Notes: generated by a model not told the origin, from the letters alone. 64,000 nucleotides of DNA from Lachnospiraceae bacterium (GCA_015056815.1 SVFN01000003.1:96021-160020); one strand, 5' to 3'; positions 19,395-30,282 are shown, numbered from the stretch's first letter. Translations and numbers: made by a program.

Positions 19395-20741
19395 GTGGAA
19401 CTGGATATGACGAAGGGGAAGCCGGTTTCCCTGATCATTAAATTTATTGTACCGGTGGTTTTGGGGTGTCTGTTTCAGCAGCTGTATAATACCGTCGATA
19501 CGATCATTGTCGGCAGATTTGTGGGAGTGGAAGCTCTGGCAGCAGTCGGATCCACCGGGACGATCATGTTTTTGATCCTGGGATTTGTATCCGGACTGAC
19601 CACAGGATTTACGGTTCTGACAGCACAAAGGTTCGGTGCCGGGGATGAAAAAGGATTAAAACGTTCTGTGGGAAACGGAGCAGTGTTATCATTTCTGGTA
19701 TCGGTGATCATGACCATTTTCAGCATTGTGTTCATGAAAAAACTCCTGATACTGATGAATACGCCGGAGGACATTTTCGAACAGGCCTATACCTATATTG
19801 TGATCATCTGTGCAGGCATTATCTGCAATGTGGTTTACAATATGTCGGCGAGTGTACTGCGCGCGATCGGTAACAGTAAGATCCCATTATACTTTCTTCT
19901 GGTATCGGTTGTGATCAATTGTATATGTGATCTGGTCTTTATCATTAATTTCCATATGGGTGTGGCAGGTGCTGCCTATGCGACCATACTGGCACAGGGG
20001 ATTTCGGGAGCGCTGTGTCTTTACTACATCTGGAAGAAGATACCGATCCTGCATCCCGGGAGGGAGAATCTGAGACTGCATCCGAAGGATACTACCGTAC
20101 AGCTTGGTATCGGTATTCCTATGGCGCTGCAGTTTTCGATCACAGCGATCGGCACGATCATGGTGCAGGCGGCGCTTAACTTGCTTGGCTCTGTGGCAGT
20201 GGCAGCCTATACGGCGGCCGGTAAAGTCGAGCAGCTGATCGACCAGCCTTTCTTTGCCATGGGTACCACGATGGCGACTTATGCGGCACAGAATACGGGG
20301 ATCGGAGATCTGAAGCGAGTGCGGGAAGGATCACGGGCTGCGATGCTTTTAACAGTGGTTTACGGGATCCTGGCCGGTGTGGCAGCGATCTTTGTCATGC
20401 CGTATGCGATCCGGCTGTTTGTGTCGGGAACAGATCTGACGGGAGTGACGGAATATGCCATGATCTATGTAAAGATCGTTGCTCCGTTCTTTATACCGTT
20501 AGGCGCGATCTTTATCTACCGCAACGTCCTGCAGGGAGAAGGATATGCCCTGGCACCGACGTTTGCCGGTGTGGTAGAGTTGGTGGCAAGGACGGTAGTG
20601 GCTTTCATAGCGGCTCACTTCATGAGTTTTTCTGGAATCTGCATTGCCAACGCGGCAGCGTGGGTGGCGGCGGGTGTTTATCTGTATATCGCTTATGAGG
20701 TTCTGATGCGAAAAGCAGAGAGAAGGCAAAAAACAGGATAA
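19395..20741 (+). CDS. MATE family efflux transporter
   Basis: QQLYNTVDTIIVGRFVGVEALAAVGSTG; 12-TM-like. Confidence 0.93.
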   Translation: MELDMTKGKPVSLIIKFIVPVVLGCLFQQLYNTVDTIIVGRFVGVEALAAVGSTGTIMFLILGFVSGLTTGFTVLTAQRFGAGDEKGLKRSVGNGAVLSFLVSVIMTIFSIVFMKKLLILMNTPEDIFEQAYTYIVIICAGIICNVVYNMSASVLRAIGNSKIPLYFLLVSVVINCICDLVFIINFHMGVAGAAYATILAQGISGALCLYYIWKKIPILHPGRENLRLHPKDTTVQLGIGIPMALQFSITAIGTIMVQAALNLLGSVAVAAYTAAGKVEQLIDQPFFAMGTTMATYAAQNTGIGDLKRVREGSRAAMLLTVVYGILAGVAAIFVMPYAIRLFVSGTDLTGVTEYAMIYVKIVAPFFIPLGAIFIYRNVLQGEGYALAPTFAGVVELVARTVVAFIAAHFMSFSGICIANAAAWVAAGVYLYIAYEVLMRKAERRQKTG

Positions 20742-20762
20742 TAAAATGGACTGGCATAGGAT

Positions 20763-22088
20763 ATGACGAAAAAAGAAGCAGAAGCATTTATAGAAGAGAT
20801 CAATCAATATGGGATTTCACCGGGACTTGAGAATATTCGGGAACTATGCAGAAGACTGGGAGACCCGCAGGAGCAGCTTTCGTTTGTTCATATAGCGGGT
20901 ACCAATGGAAAAGGCTCGGTGCTGAAACTGGTATCGGATGCCTGTAAGGAAAGCGGGATCCGTACCGGGTGTTACCTCTCTCCTGTCCTTTTGGAGTATC
21001 GGGAACGTTTTCAGATCAATGGGCGCATGATCCCAAGAAGAAAGCTGTATGCGTATCTGGAACACCTGCAAAGAGTCTGTACGGAAATGGTACAGGAAGG
21101 GTGGCATCATCCGACAGCATTTGAAATGGAGACAGCCCTTGCGTTTTTGTATTTTAAAGAAGAGCAGTGTGATCTTGTGGTACTGGAGACCGGAATGGGC
21201 GGGGATCTGGACGCCACGAACATTATCAGCAAGGCCAAGGTGGTTGTTTTTACTTCGATCAGCATGGATCATATGGCATTTTTGGGCAACAGCCTGGCAA
21301 AGATCGCTTCCCGCAAAGCGGGGATCCTCAAAAAAGGAGCAAAGGTGGTCTGCTATCCGTCGCCGGACGAGGTGCTTGACGTGCTGAGACAGAAGGCGGC
21401 AGAATGCGGGATTTCAAAGAAGGATATTGTAGTGACGGACAAAACCCTTTTGAAACAGGTAAAATATCGTTTGAAAGGGCAGCAGTTTTCCTATAAAGAG
21501 TTTGATAAAATGAAACTGGGGCTTGCAGGCGGGTATCAGATTATAAATGCCGCGGTAGCGCTGGATGTACTGGCGGCACTTAAGGAGCTTGGATATGACA
21601 TAAAAGAAGCTGCTGTCCGGAAAGCATTTGAACGGGCATCCTGGAGCGGCAGGATGGAAGTGATCGGTGAGAAACCTACATTTATTATGGACGGAGCTCA
21701 CAATGAAGATGCGGCCGGACAGCTTGCGCAGTCGATAGAGCTTTATCTGAAAGATAAGAGGATCATCTATATTATGGGAGTACTGCGGGACAAGGATCAC
21801 GAGAGCATGATCCAAAAGACCTGTCGGTATGCTTCCCACATTATTACGGTCAAAACACCGGATAATCCGCGCGCCATGGATGCTTATGAGCTGGCGAAGG
21901 AGATAAGCAGGTATCACGGATCGGTCACGACAGCAGACAGTCTCACGGAAGCGGTGGAAATGGCATATCTGTTGGCAGATAAAGACAGCGTGATCCTTGC
22001 ATTCGGTTCCTTATCGTATTTAGGAGCTCTGAAAGAGATTGTGCTTAAAAGAAATGAAGAGAAGAAAAAAACGATGGTAAAGATCTGA
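20763..22088 (+). CDS. folC: folylpolyglutamate synthase / dihydrofolate synthase
   Basis: HIAGTNGKGSV, GRMEVIGEKPTFIMDGAHNEDA. Confidence 0.95.
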   Translation: MTKKEAEAFIEEINQYGISPGLENIRELCRRLGDPQEQLSFVHIAGTNGKGSVLKLVSDACKESGIRTGCYLSPVLLEYRERFQINGRMIPRRKLYAYLEHLQRVCTEMVQEGWHHPTAFEMETALAFLYFKEEQCDLVVLETGMGGDLDATNIISKAKVVVFTSISMDHMAFLGNSLAKIASRKAGILKKGAKVVCYPSPDEVLDVLRQKAAECGISKKDIVVTDKTLLKQVKYRLKGQQFSYKEFDKMKLGLAGGYQIINAAVALDVLAALKELGYDIKEAAVRKAFERASWSGRMEVIGEKPTFIMDGAHNEDAAGQLAQSIELYLKDKRIIYIMGVLRDKDHESMIQKTCRYASHIITVKTPDNPRAMDAYELAKEISRYHGSVTTADSLTEAVEMAYLLADKDSVILAFGSLSYLGALKEIVLKRNEEKKKTMVKI

Positions 22089-22132
22089 TGCTTTAGACGA
22101 AATCAGGATGACAGAAATGAAGGAGAAGTCTC

Positions 22133-22690
22133 ATGGTAGATAAGGAAAAAGTAGAACGTGCGATAAAGCTTTTGCTGGAGGGGATCGGAGAAGATGTTAC
22201 GAGAGAGGGGCTGGTAGATACGCCGGCCAGGATCGCGAGGATGTATGAGGAATTATTCGCCGGAATGGATGGAGATGCCAAAGAATATCTGGGACGTACC
22301 TTTACGGTGCAGGATAATAAGATGGTATTGGAAAAAGAGATCACGTTTTACTCGATGTGCGAGCATCATCTGCTTCCTTTCTACGGTAAGGCACATGTTG
22401 CCTATATTCCAAACGGTAAGGTCGTGGGACTGAGCAAGCTTGCCCGTACGGTAGAAGTCTTTGCCAGAAGGCCTCAGCTTCAGGAGCAGCTTACGGCACA
22501 GATCGCGGATGCGCTGATGGAGGATCTGGGGGCGCAGGGAGCTATGGTCATGATCGAGGCAGAGCATATGTGCATGACCATGCGGGGTGTGAAAAAACCG
22601 GGAAGCCAGACAGTGACAGTGATCTCGCGAGGCAGATTTGAGGAGGATACCCATTTGCAGGAGATGTTTTTTAAGATGTTAGGCAGATAG
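22133..22690 (+). CDS. folE: GTP cyclohydrolase I
   Basis: [32 protein letters not shown]. Confidence 0.97.
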   Translation: MVDKEKVERAIKLLLEGIGEDVTREGLVDTPARIARMYEELFAGMDGDAKEYLGRTFTVQDNKMVLEKEITFYSMCEHHLLPFYGKAHVAYIPNGKVVGLSKLARTVEVFARRPQLQEQLTAQIADALMEDLGAQGAMVMIEAEHMCMTMRGVKKPGSQTVTVISRGRFEEDTHLQEMFFKMLGR

Positions 22691-22753
22691 GGTATGGATT
22701 TGGGACTGCGGTTTGTCTGAAAAAAGGGCAAAGAAAAAGAAATGGGGTAAGAT

Positions 22754-23236
22754 ATGAAACGGATCGATCGGATCATGCAGAATCCGGATTATCATCGATA
22801 TTTGGAGGAGACTGCGAAGTGGGAAGAAAAGAGGATTTTCTGCCATCATGATACGGTGCATTTCCTGAATGTGGCAAGGATCGGCTGGATTTTGAATCTG
22901 GAGGAGGGCTTTGGCCTGAAGAAAGAGCTGATTTATGCTGCTGCTCTTTTGCATGATATCGGACGGTTTAAACAGTATGAGGATGGTTCTGACCATGCTG
23001 TTGTGAGTGCGGCTCTTGCGGAACCGATCCTGGCAGAATGTGGTTTTGACGAGACGGAAAGAATCATCATCACGGAGGCTGTTGCAAGCCACCGGACGAA
23101 AGAGATTGCCGATGAACGCTCTTTGAAGGGAATTCTATACCGGGCGGATAAGCTGAGCAGAGAATGTTATTTTTGCAAGGCTGAACCGGAATGTGACTGG
23201 AAGGGTGACAAAAAAAATAAGGTTTTGCGTTACTGA
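22754..23236 (+). CDS. HD-domain phosphohydrolase-like protein
   Basis: H...LLHDIGRF...SDHAVVSA; located between folE and folP. Confidence 0.85.
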   Translation: MKRIDRIMQNPDYHRYLEETAKWEEKRIFCHHDTVHFLNVARIGWILNLEEGFGLKKELIYAAALLHDIGRFKQYEDGSDHAVVSAALAEPILAECGFDETERIIITEAVASHRTKEIADERSLKGILYRADKLSRECYFCKAEPECDWKGDKKNKVLRY

Positions 23237-23304
23237 TCAGACAGACAGTTAACCGGAGTATAAATAATACGGGAAAAAGAAAATGAAAATGGGGAGGAAA
23301 CAAA

Positions 23305-24117
23305 ATGAAGATTGGAAACAGGGAATTTGACACACATAATCAGACTTATATCATGGGTATCCTGAATGTGACACCGGATTCTTTTTCGGATGGCGGCTGT
23401 TTTAACAATATTGACAGTGCGCTAAAGCATGTGGAGAAGATGATGGAGGAGGGTGCTGACATCATAGATGTGGGTGGAGAATCTACCAGACCGGGCTTTG
23501 TTCAGATCAGCCCGGAGGAGGAGATCGAGAGAGTAGTGCCGGTCATCGAACGTATTCATGCAGAATTTGATGTCCCGATCTCACTGGATACCTATAAGAG
23601 CAAAGTGGCTGATGCCGGTATCAAAGCAGGGGCGGTTATGATCAACGATATCTGGGGATTAAAGTATGAGGAAGAGATGGCGAATATCATTGCCAGAAGC
23701 GGCGTTGCCTGTTCCCTGATGCATAATCGTACAAAAGCGGTATATGACTGCTTTCTGATGGATGTGATAAACGATCTGGATCAGACTTTACAGATCGCAT
23801 CAAAAGCGGGTATTCCGTATGAAAACATTATTCTGGATCCGGGAATCGGGTTTGGAAAGACCTATGAAAACAATCTGCAGATACTTCATAATCTGGAAGA
23901 ACTTCATTGCTTTGGGGCACCGCTTCTTTTGGGAGCGTCCCGTAAATCTGTGATCGGTCTTGCCCTGAAGCTTCCGGTGGAGGAGCGGGAAGAAGGAACG
24001 ATCGTGACAACTGCGCTTGCCGTGATGAAGCATTACTCCTTTGTCAGAGTGCATGATGTACAGGCTAATAAGAGAGCTGTTCAGATGGCAAAGCTAATAC
24101 GCGACGCAAAGGCATAA
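23305..24117 (+). CDS. folP: dihydropteroate synthase
   Basis: MGILNVTPDSFSDGG, IDVGGESTRPG, LDPGIGFGKT. Confidence 0.97.
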   Translation: MKIGNREFDTHNQTYIMGILNVTPDSFSDGGCFNNIDSALKHVEKMMEEGADIIDVGGESTRPGFVQISPEEEIERVVPVIERIHAEFDVPISLDTYKSKVADAGIKAGAVMINDIWGLKYEEEMANIIARSGVACSLMHNRTKAVYDCFLMDVINDLDQTLQIASKAGIPYENIILDPGIGFGKTYENNLQILHNLEELHCFGAPLLLGASRKSVIGLALKLPVEEREEGTIVTTALAVMKHYSFVRVHDVQANKRAVQMAKLIRDAKA

Positions 24118-24121
24118 AGAG

Positions 24122-24946
24122 ATGGATCATATTTTTATCAAAAATCTGAAAATATTTGCGAACCATGGTGTTTATGAGGAAGAAACACGAAAGGGACAGG
24201 ATTTTTATGTAAATGCCCGATTGTACCTGGATCTGCGAACGGCAGGGAAGACGGACAGCCTGGAACGTTCGGTCAATTATGGAGAGGTTTGTCTGTTTTT
24301 AAAGGATTTTCTGACGAAGCACACATATCAGTTGATCGAGGCGGCAAGCTATCATTCGATGAAGGCGCTATTATTGAAATTTCCGCTGATCCGTCGGATA
24401 GAGTTCGAGTTATGTAAACCAGAGGCTCCGATCCCCATGGAGTTTGAAAATGTATCCACAGTGATGCAGATGGGGTGGCATAAGGTCTATATTGCGCTTG
24501 GCTCCAACATGGGTGACAGAAGGAGAACGATCTTAACGGCGGTCGAAGCGTTGGAGAAGGACGATGATTTTCGAAAGATCCGGACTTCATCTTTGATCGA
24601 AACGAAGCCTTATGGCGGAGTGGAACAGGATGATTTTCTAAACGGTGTACTGGAGGCACAAACGATCCTGACACCGCAGGAACTGTTGGACAGACTCCAC
24701 TTTTATGAGGCAAAAGCCGGAAGGAAAAGAGCGGTTCACTGGGGACCGCGCACTCTGGATCTGGACATTCTTTTTTATGATGATCTGATCCTTTCGGAGG
24801 AAGATCTGATCATTCCGCATCCGGATATGGGGAACAGAGAATTTGTGTTAAAACCACTCTTGGAACTGGCACCCTGTCTGAGGCATCCGGTATATCAAAA
24901 GACAACACAACAATTATATGAGATGATATCAGGGTCAAAAGTCTGA
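24122..24946 (+). CDS. folBK: bifunctional dihydroneopterin aldolase / HPPK
   Basis: N-terminal FolB (IFANHGVYEEE) and C-terminal FolK (YIALGSNMGDRR, GPRTLDLDILFYDD). Confidence 0.92.
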   Translation: MDHIFIKNLKIFANHGVYEEETRKGQDFYVNARLYLDLRTAGKTDSLERSVNYGEVCLFLKDFLTKHTYQLIEAASYHSMKALLLKFPLIRRIEFELCKPEAPIPMEFENVSTVMQMGWHKVYIALGSNMGDRRRTILTAVEALEKDDDFRKIRTSSLIETKPYGGVEQDDFLNGVLEAQTILTPQELLDRLHFYEAKAGRKRAVHWGPRTLDLDILFYDDLILSEEDLIIPHPDMGNREFVLKPLLELAPCLRHPVYQKTTQQLYEMISGSKV

Positions 24947-25052
24947 ATCCGCTTTGAGCTTGCTCAAAAGTGGATTCAGACTTTATGTGGGAGGATTGTG
25001 GGAGTGCGAAGCACGGAACGATCCGGATATCGGGTTTTGATCCCGACATCAT
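24923..25052. repeat. shortened copy of the 'gatatcagggtcaaaagtc' repeat family overlapping the folK 3' end
   Basis: Same 5' and 3' ends as 18459-18836, internal deletion. Confidence 0.8.
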
Positions 25053-25077
25053 GAGATACTCGAACAAAAATGTAAAT

Positions 25078-25110
25078 AAAAAACAGGCAGCTTACAGGCT
25101 GTCTGTTTTT
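25078..25110. terminator. bidirectional terminator between convergent folBK and DUF5050-like gene
   Basis: AAACAGGCAGC/GCTGTCTGTTT stem with flanking A/T runs. Confidence 0.65.
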
Positions 25111-25118
25111 GGGTGGGA

Positions 25119-26159
25119 TCATTTCTTTTTTGCGTTTGCCAATGCTGCGTTAAGAGCGGCGTCAAACTCTGTGACATTGACCGGTCCGTAAGTCGGTGTG
25201 TGATATACGGGAGTGTCACTTCCGAAGTCCTGGAAATAGACATTCTGGGAAGTGATATTGATATTGCGGTAAACTCCTTCTGCCACGATCTCCGGGTTGG
25301 TGCCGTCTGTCAGCATGCGCATAAGTGCCGGAGATGACTGGGAATTTGTCTGATAATAAATATATCCGTCACAGACATTAAAAGTGTCTACGCGTTCATC
25401 GGTCAGCACCGTTTCGGTGTCGGCAGTAAGATCATAACGGCACAGACGGTAGTCATGTTCCATATCCATATAGTAAACATAGTTGCCTGTCATATAAGGA
25501 TTCCACAGATTCTTCTCCAGGATCAGAGTGGAAGAGCCGTTTGGATTCATTGAGTAGAGATAATGATCTTTCTGTGTGCCGTTGTAGTAGATGCTGCCGT
25601 TTAAGGCGCAGGCGGGATTGACCAGATAATCCGCCAGGTCTTTTTCATCGGTCTTATCTGTTTTGATGCGGAACAAATGAAGATCTGTTTCACCCTTGAT
25701 CATCATCTGGAACAGGACATAGTCATCGACAAGATTGACTGCCTGTACGGTGTTTTTGGAAAGGCAGAGGGCTTTGTGCCCTTTTTTGTCCATACGGTAC
25801 AGGCCATTGACACGAAGAAGATGACCATAGCCCAATGAGGCGTCGGCATTGACCTGATAATAATACAGATATTTGCCGCCGGTATTCAGATACTGTACCT
25901 GCGCACTTCCGAGTTTCTTAAAATCCTGTTCGTCTTTGGTCATGCGATAAATGGAATAACCGTCATAAGCATTGGCAAAATAAACATATTCATCATCCTC
26001 GCAAAAATATCCCATATTATTTAAGTTACCTGCGGTATTCCCGACAGTGCCCGGTGCATTGGCCGGTATGCGGGACAGATATTTCGATCCGAAAGCGATT
26101 CCGATAACCGCCCCGCTGAATAGTACAATAAATAAAATGATCTTAAGCTTTTTTGACAT
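25119..26159 (-). CDS. DUF5050-like secreted/membrane-anchored beta-propeller-type protein
   Basis: N-terminal TM segment and repeated YxYYxN/YIYYQTN motifs. Confidence 0.7.
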   Translation of the reverse strand: MSKKLKIILFIVLFSGAVIGIAFGSKYLSRIPANAPGTVGNTAGNLNNMGYFCEDDEYVYFANAYDGYSIYRMTKDEQDFKKLGSAQVQYLNTGGKYLYYYQVNADASLGYGHLLRVNGLYRMDKKGHKALCLSKNTVQAVNLVDDYVLFQMMIKGETDLHLFRIKTDKTDEKDLADYLVNPACALNGSIYYNGTQKDHYLYSMNPNGSSTLILEKNLWNPYMTGNYVYYMDMEHDYRLCRYDLTADTETVLTDERVDTFNVCDGYIYYQTNSQSSPALMRMLTDGTNPEIVAEGVYRNINITSQNVYFQDFGSDTPVYHTPTYGPVNVTEFDAALNAALANAKKK

Positions 26160-26250
26160 AAGAAAACCTCCGGATCTTTAGATTGTATTTCTATTTTAAC
26201 CCTATTTGACTTGCCAGTAAAGGATTTTTGGTATAAGCTAATGATAATGC

Positions 26251-26419
26251 TGATAACAGATTACTGTTCAGGCCGTAGCCTCGCACTACGCTGCGAAACT
26301 GCGGAAAAACTGTATAAAACAGCCAATTATGTTTTGCACTTCGGCGTAGACGGACTGAATATGTGCGAAACATGTTACATTCAGTGACAAACTGGCCGGG
26401 AACTGAATAACGATAACAG
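26251..26419. repeat. intergenic element with imperfect terminal inverted repeats (GATTACTGTTCAGGCC / GGCCGGGAACTGAATAAC)
   Basis: Arms opposed across ~150 bp; resembles the GTTACTATTCACAG arm family. Confidence 0.4.
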
Positions 26420-26476
26420 CGCATGATGCGTATCTGTCCGGATACGGCAATTAGAACAAGACAGCGGAGGAAGAAC

Positions 26477-27601
26477 ATGGACTTAGGAGAATTAAGAAAT
26501 CAGATCGATGAGATTGACAGCGAGATCGTCTCTTTGTATGAGAAACGCATGGATGTGTGCGGGAAGGTTGCGGAATATAAGATTGAGAACGGCAAAAAGG
26601 TTTTTGACAGGGTGCGGGAAGAGGAAAAGATCCGTGCGGTCAAAGCGATGACGCACAATGATTTTAACAGACATGGTGTTGGAGAGCTGTTTGAGCAGAT
26701 CATGTCGATGAGCCGCAAATTACAATACAGGATGCTCTCGGAGCAGGGGGCTTTGGGAAAACTGCCGTTTATCGGGATGAAGAAGTTGGATACGAAGCAG
26801 GCAAGAGTGGTTTTCCAGGGGGCGGAGGGAGCTTATTCCCAGGCGGCGATGGCGCAATACTTTGGAGATAAGATCGAGAGCTTCCATGTGGACACGTTTC
26901 GGGATGCGATGAGCGCCATTGATGAAGGAAGTGCGGATTTTGCAGTGCTTCCCATTGAGAACTCTACGGCAGGGATCGTCAGCGAGATCTATGATCTTCT
27001 GGTGGAATTCGAGAACTATATCGTAGGAGAGCAGATCATCCGGATCGAACATTGTCTGCTTGGGGTGCCGGGTGCGAAGATCGGGGATATTCAGAAGGTC
27101 TATTCCCATCCGCAGTCACTGATGCAGAGTGCAAGATTTCTGTCTGATTATTCCTGGCAGCAGATCAGCATGAAGAATAATGCATTTGCGGCTCAAAAAG
27201 TCATGGAGGATAAAGACCCGACACAGGCAGCGATCGCGAGTGAATATGCAGGACAGATCTACGGTCTGGATATCCTGAAAAAGGGCGTGAACCAATCCAG
27301 CACGAATTCCACACGTTTTATTATTGTGACCAATCAGAAGGTTTTTCTGGAAGATGCACAAAAGATCAGTATCTGTTTTGAGATACGGCATGAGAGCGGA
27401 TCTCTTTACAGGATCCTGTCTCACTTTATCTACAATGATCTGAATATGACCAAGATCGAAAGCCGTCCGATCGAAGGACGCAACTGGGAGTACAGGTTCT
27501 TTGTGGATTTTGAGGGAAATCTTGCAGACAGTGCCGTAAAGAATGCACTCAGAGGCTTGCGTGAGGAAGCAGCCAACATGAAGATACTGGGGAATTATTG
27601 A
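26477..27601 (+). CDS. pheA: bifunctional chorismate mutase / prephenate dehydratase
   Basis: LRNQIDEIDSEIVSLYEKRM (CM) and FQGAEGAYSQAA, STAGIV, ESRP motifs (PDT-ACT). Confidence 0.95.
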   Translation: MDLGELRNQIDEIDSEIVSLYEKRMDVCGKVAEYKIENGKKVFDRVREEEKIRAVKAMTHNDFNRHGVGELFEQIMSMSRKLQYRMLSEQGALGKLPFIGMKKLDTKQARVVFQGAEGAYSQAAMAQYFGDKIESFHVDTFRDAMSAIDEGSADFAVLPIENSTAGIVSEIYDLLVEFENYIVGEQIIRIEHCLLGVPGAKIGDIQKVYSHPQSLMQSARFLSDYSWQQISMKNNAFAAQKVMEDKDPTQAAIASEYAGQIYGLDILKKGVNQSSTNSTRFIIVTNQKVFLEDAQKISICFEIRHESGSLYRILSHFIYNDLNMTKIESRPIEGRNWEYRFFVDFEGNLADSAVKNALRGLREEAANMKILGNY

Positions 27602-27657
27602 GAAACAGATCTGCAAATCGTCTTCCGACCTGAGAAAAGAGTCTGAAACAGTTCTGA

Positions 27658-27706
27658 AAGTCAAAAGAAACTGCCGTGAAAAGCAGATTCTTTTGGCTTT
27701 TTCAAT
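27658..27706 (+). terminator. putative rho-independent terminator of pheA
   Basis: AGTCAAAAGAA...TTCTTTTGGCT followed by T run. Confidence 0.6.
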
Positions 27707-27862
27707 TTTGATGCCGGAACCGGAAACAGGTAACCTTTAGTGAGTAGCAAGATAAACGGTTCCATGCTATAATGGGCGTTAGTGAGTGATGATTGTAAAA
27801 CAGAAGATCGGGTGAAGGCCGGAAATTGCGGACATTAAAGCCATACAGAGAGGAATCATTGC

Positions 27863-30229
27863 ATGAAAACGGGACTACATAAAAAAATTGTGTCTTTTTA
27901 TACAAAAGAAAAAGAACTGGATATCCTTCTGTTTAAGGTACTGGGGACAGCGGGATTTATTGTCAGCCTGATCGGAAGTATACAATCCCTGTTTACACTG
28001 CAGGACTTTACGGGATTCGGGATCAATCTTCTGGCTGCATTTGCCAGTGTGGGACTGTTATGGTTCGTACATATGACCAAGAAATATGTGATCGGCTATC
28101 TGATCACTTCGGTCAGTATTTTCATGATCCTATTTGCATGGCTGTTTATGGAGATGGGAGGCATGGAGGGATCCATGCCGTACTTCTTTATGTTTGGGAT
28201 CGTCTTTACCCTGATGATGTATAAAGGAAAGCTTTTGATCATCATGGAAACGCTCCAGAGTACCTTTTATATGCTGGTCTGTTTTTTTTCGTTCAGACAT
28301 CCGGAATATATTCAGAAGTTTGATTCGCCCGGGAACCAGTTTTCCGATCAGGTGGCGGGAATTCTGATCTCCAGCGTCGGGATCGGGAGTATTTTCATGC
28401 TCTATATCCACGAATACCGCAAAGAACAGAAAGCGGCTGAAGAGTCCAGTAAGGCAAAGAGCATTCTTCTTGCGAACATCAGTCATGAGATCCGTACACC
28501 GATCAATATGCTTTTGGGTATGAATGAGATGATCTTAAGAGAATCTGAGAATACACAGATCAATGAATATGCCCAGAATGTGGATAATGCGGGCAGACAG
28601 CTTTTGTTTATGGTCAATCAGTTTCTGGATCTTTCCAGGATCGACATGGGGAAGGAAACGTTATTTGAGGAGAACTTTAACATCAGAGAGCTGGCAGTAA
28701 GTCTTCAGGCTTTTTTTGGGAAAGAAGCCGCCAAGAAGGATATTGAACTGGTGCTGGATATGGACAAGCAGATGCCGTCCTGTTTTTATGGGGATATCCG
28801 AAAGATTTCGCAGATCCTTTCCAATCTCCTTTCGAATGCAGTCAAATATACAGAAGAAGGAGTGATCGTTTTCACACTGCAGAGCATACATGAGGAAAAC
28901 GGGATCTACACGCTGCACATGGAGGTGTCGGACACCGGAAGCGGGATCAGTGAAGAAGAACAGGAGAAGATCTTTGAAAGTTTTGAGCGGGCGGATATCA
29001 TACGTAACCGCAGTATTGAAGGTACGGGACTGGGGTTAGCCATTTCCAATAAACTGGCAGTGCTTATGGGTTCCAGACTGCAGGTGAAAAGCCGCTATGG
29101 AGCCGGCAGTGTGTTCTGGATGGATCTTAAGTTAAAGAAAGGACAGGAAAACGAAAGCTATGCCAAGGAAAGCGGTTCTTTCATCGCACCGGAGGCGAAG
29201 GTGCTGGCAGTGGATGACAATCAGATGAACCTGATGGTGGTTAAATCCCTGCTGAAAAGAACCATGGTCAAAGTGGAGTTTGCCCAGTCGGCAAAGGAGA
29301 GCTATGAGAAATACCAAAAGTCGGATTATGATCTGGTATTCATGGATTATATGATGCCTGAGATAGATGGGATCGAGGCGATGAAGGAACTGAAAAGGAT
29401 CGACAAAAACAGAAACCGACGGGTGCCGATCATCGTACTGACAGCAGATGCTTCTCCGGATAAAAGGGAATTATTTCTGGAAGAGGGATTTGACGGATAT
29501 CTGCTTAAGCCGGTAGAAAGCCATCTTCTCGAGAAAATGCTGATGGAGCATCTTCCTTCCGGACTGATCACGGCAGTGGATGAGGATGAGCAGATCATAC
29601 TTCCGGAAGAAGTGAAGGATTCGTTTGTACAGCTCTTAAAAAGGTATGATATATCTTTTGAACTTGCACTGAAGCATTTAAGCGGAGATGTTTTGCAGAT
29701 GGCAAGAGTGGCAGAGTATTTTTTGAAGGGCGCAGAGGAAAATATGCAAAGACTGCAGCTTCTGGTGAGAGAGAGGGACTATGATAATGCGGCGATCCTG
29801 ATCCATTCCATCAAAGGAAATTCCGGAAATGTGGGTGCGGAGGACCTGTATTATTCGGCAAGGAGATTGGAGAAAAGAGCCAAAAATAAAGACCGGGAAT
29901 ATGTGGATCATTTTCTTGACTTTTTCCTGATGCAGTACAAGCGGGTGCAGGCAGGTCTTACTCTGTTTTTACAGGAATTTGAAAAGATAAGAACGCAGTT
30001 TTGCGTTGTGACAGAGGATACCGTACATACCGCTGATGAATCGGATCTTTGGAAAGAATTGCTGGGAATGGTCCGGCAGGGAAATCAGTCACCGGCATTG
30101 AAATGCTTAAAAGAACTGGAAGGGATACTTGGAGAATCGGAGGAGCTGTCACAAATACAGGAACTGATCAAGAGTATCGAATTCGACAGGGCGGAAGAAC
30201 GGATTCAAAAGATTTTGAAGAAATCATAA
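27863..30229 (+). CDS. hybrid sensor histidine kinase/response regulator with C-terminal HPt
   Basis: N-terminal TM region, NISHEIRTPINMLLG H-box, GTGLGLAIS, REC domain (FMDYMMPEIDG), HPt (IHSIKGNSGNVG). Confidence 0.93.
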   Translation: MKTGLHKKIVSFYTKEKELDILLFKVLGTAGFIVSLIGSIQSLFTLQDFTGFGINLLAAFASVGLLWFVHMTKKYVIGYLITSVSIFMILFAWLFMEMGGMEGSMPYFFMFGIVFTLMMYKGKLLIIMETLQSTFYMLVCFFSFRHPEYIQKFDSPGNQFSDQVAGILISSVGIGSIFMLYIHEYRKEQKAAEESSKAKSILLANISHEIRTPINMLLGMNEMILRESENTQINEYAQNVDNAGRQLLFMVNQFLDLSRIDMGKETLFEENFNIRELAVSLQAFFGKEAAKKDIELVLDMDKQMPSCFYGDIRKISQILSNLLSNAVKYTEEGVIVFTLQSIHEENGIYTLHMEVSDTGSGISEEEQEKIFESFERADIIRNRSIEGTGLGLAISNKLAVLMGSRLQVKSRYGAGSVFWMDLKLKKGQENESYAKESGSFIAPEAKVLAVDDNQMNLMVVKSLLKRTMVKVEFAQSAKESYEKYQKSDYDLVFMDYMMPEIDGIEAMKELKRIDKNRNRRVPIIVLTADASPDKRELFLEEGFDGYLLKPVESHLLEKMLMEHLPSGLITAVDEDEQIILPEEVKDSFVQLLKRYDISFELALKHLSGDVLQMARVAEYFLKGAEENMQRLQLLVRERDYDNAAILIHSIKGNSGNVGAEDLYYSARRLEKRAKNKDREYVDHFLDFFLMQYKRVQAGLTLFLQEFEKIRTQFCVVTEDTVHTADESDLWKELLGMVRQGNQSPALKCLKELEGILGESEELSQIQELIKSIEFDRAEERIQKILKKS

Positions 30230-30282
30230 CAGTTGTCAGAAGCAAAAAGACGTTTTCAGTAGGAACCGGGAAAGGCGGAAAA

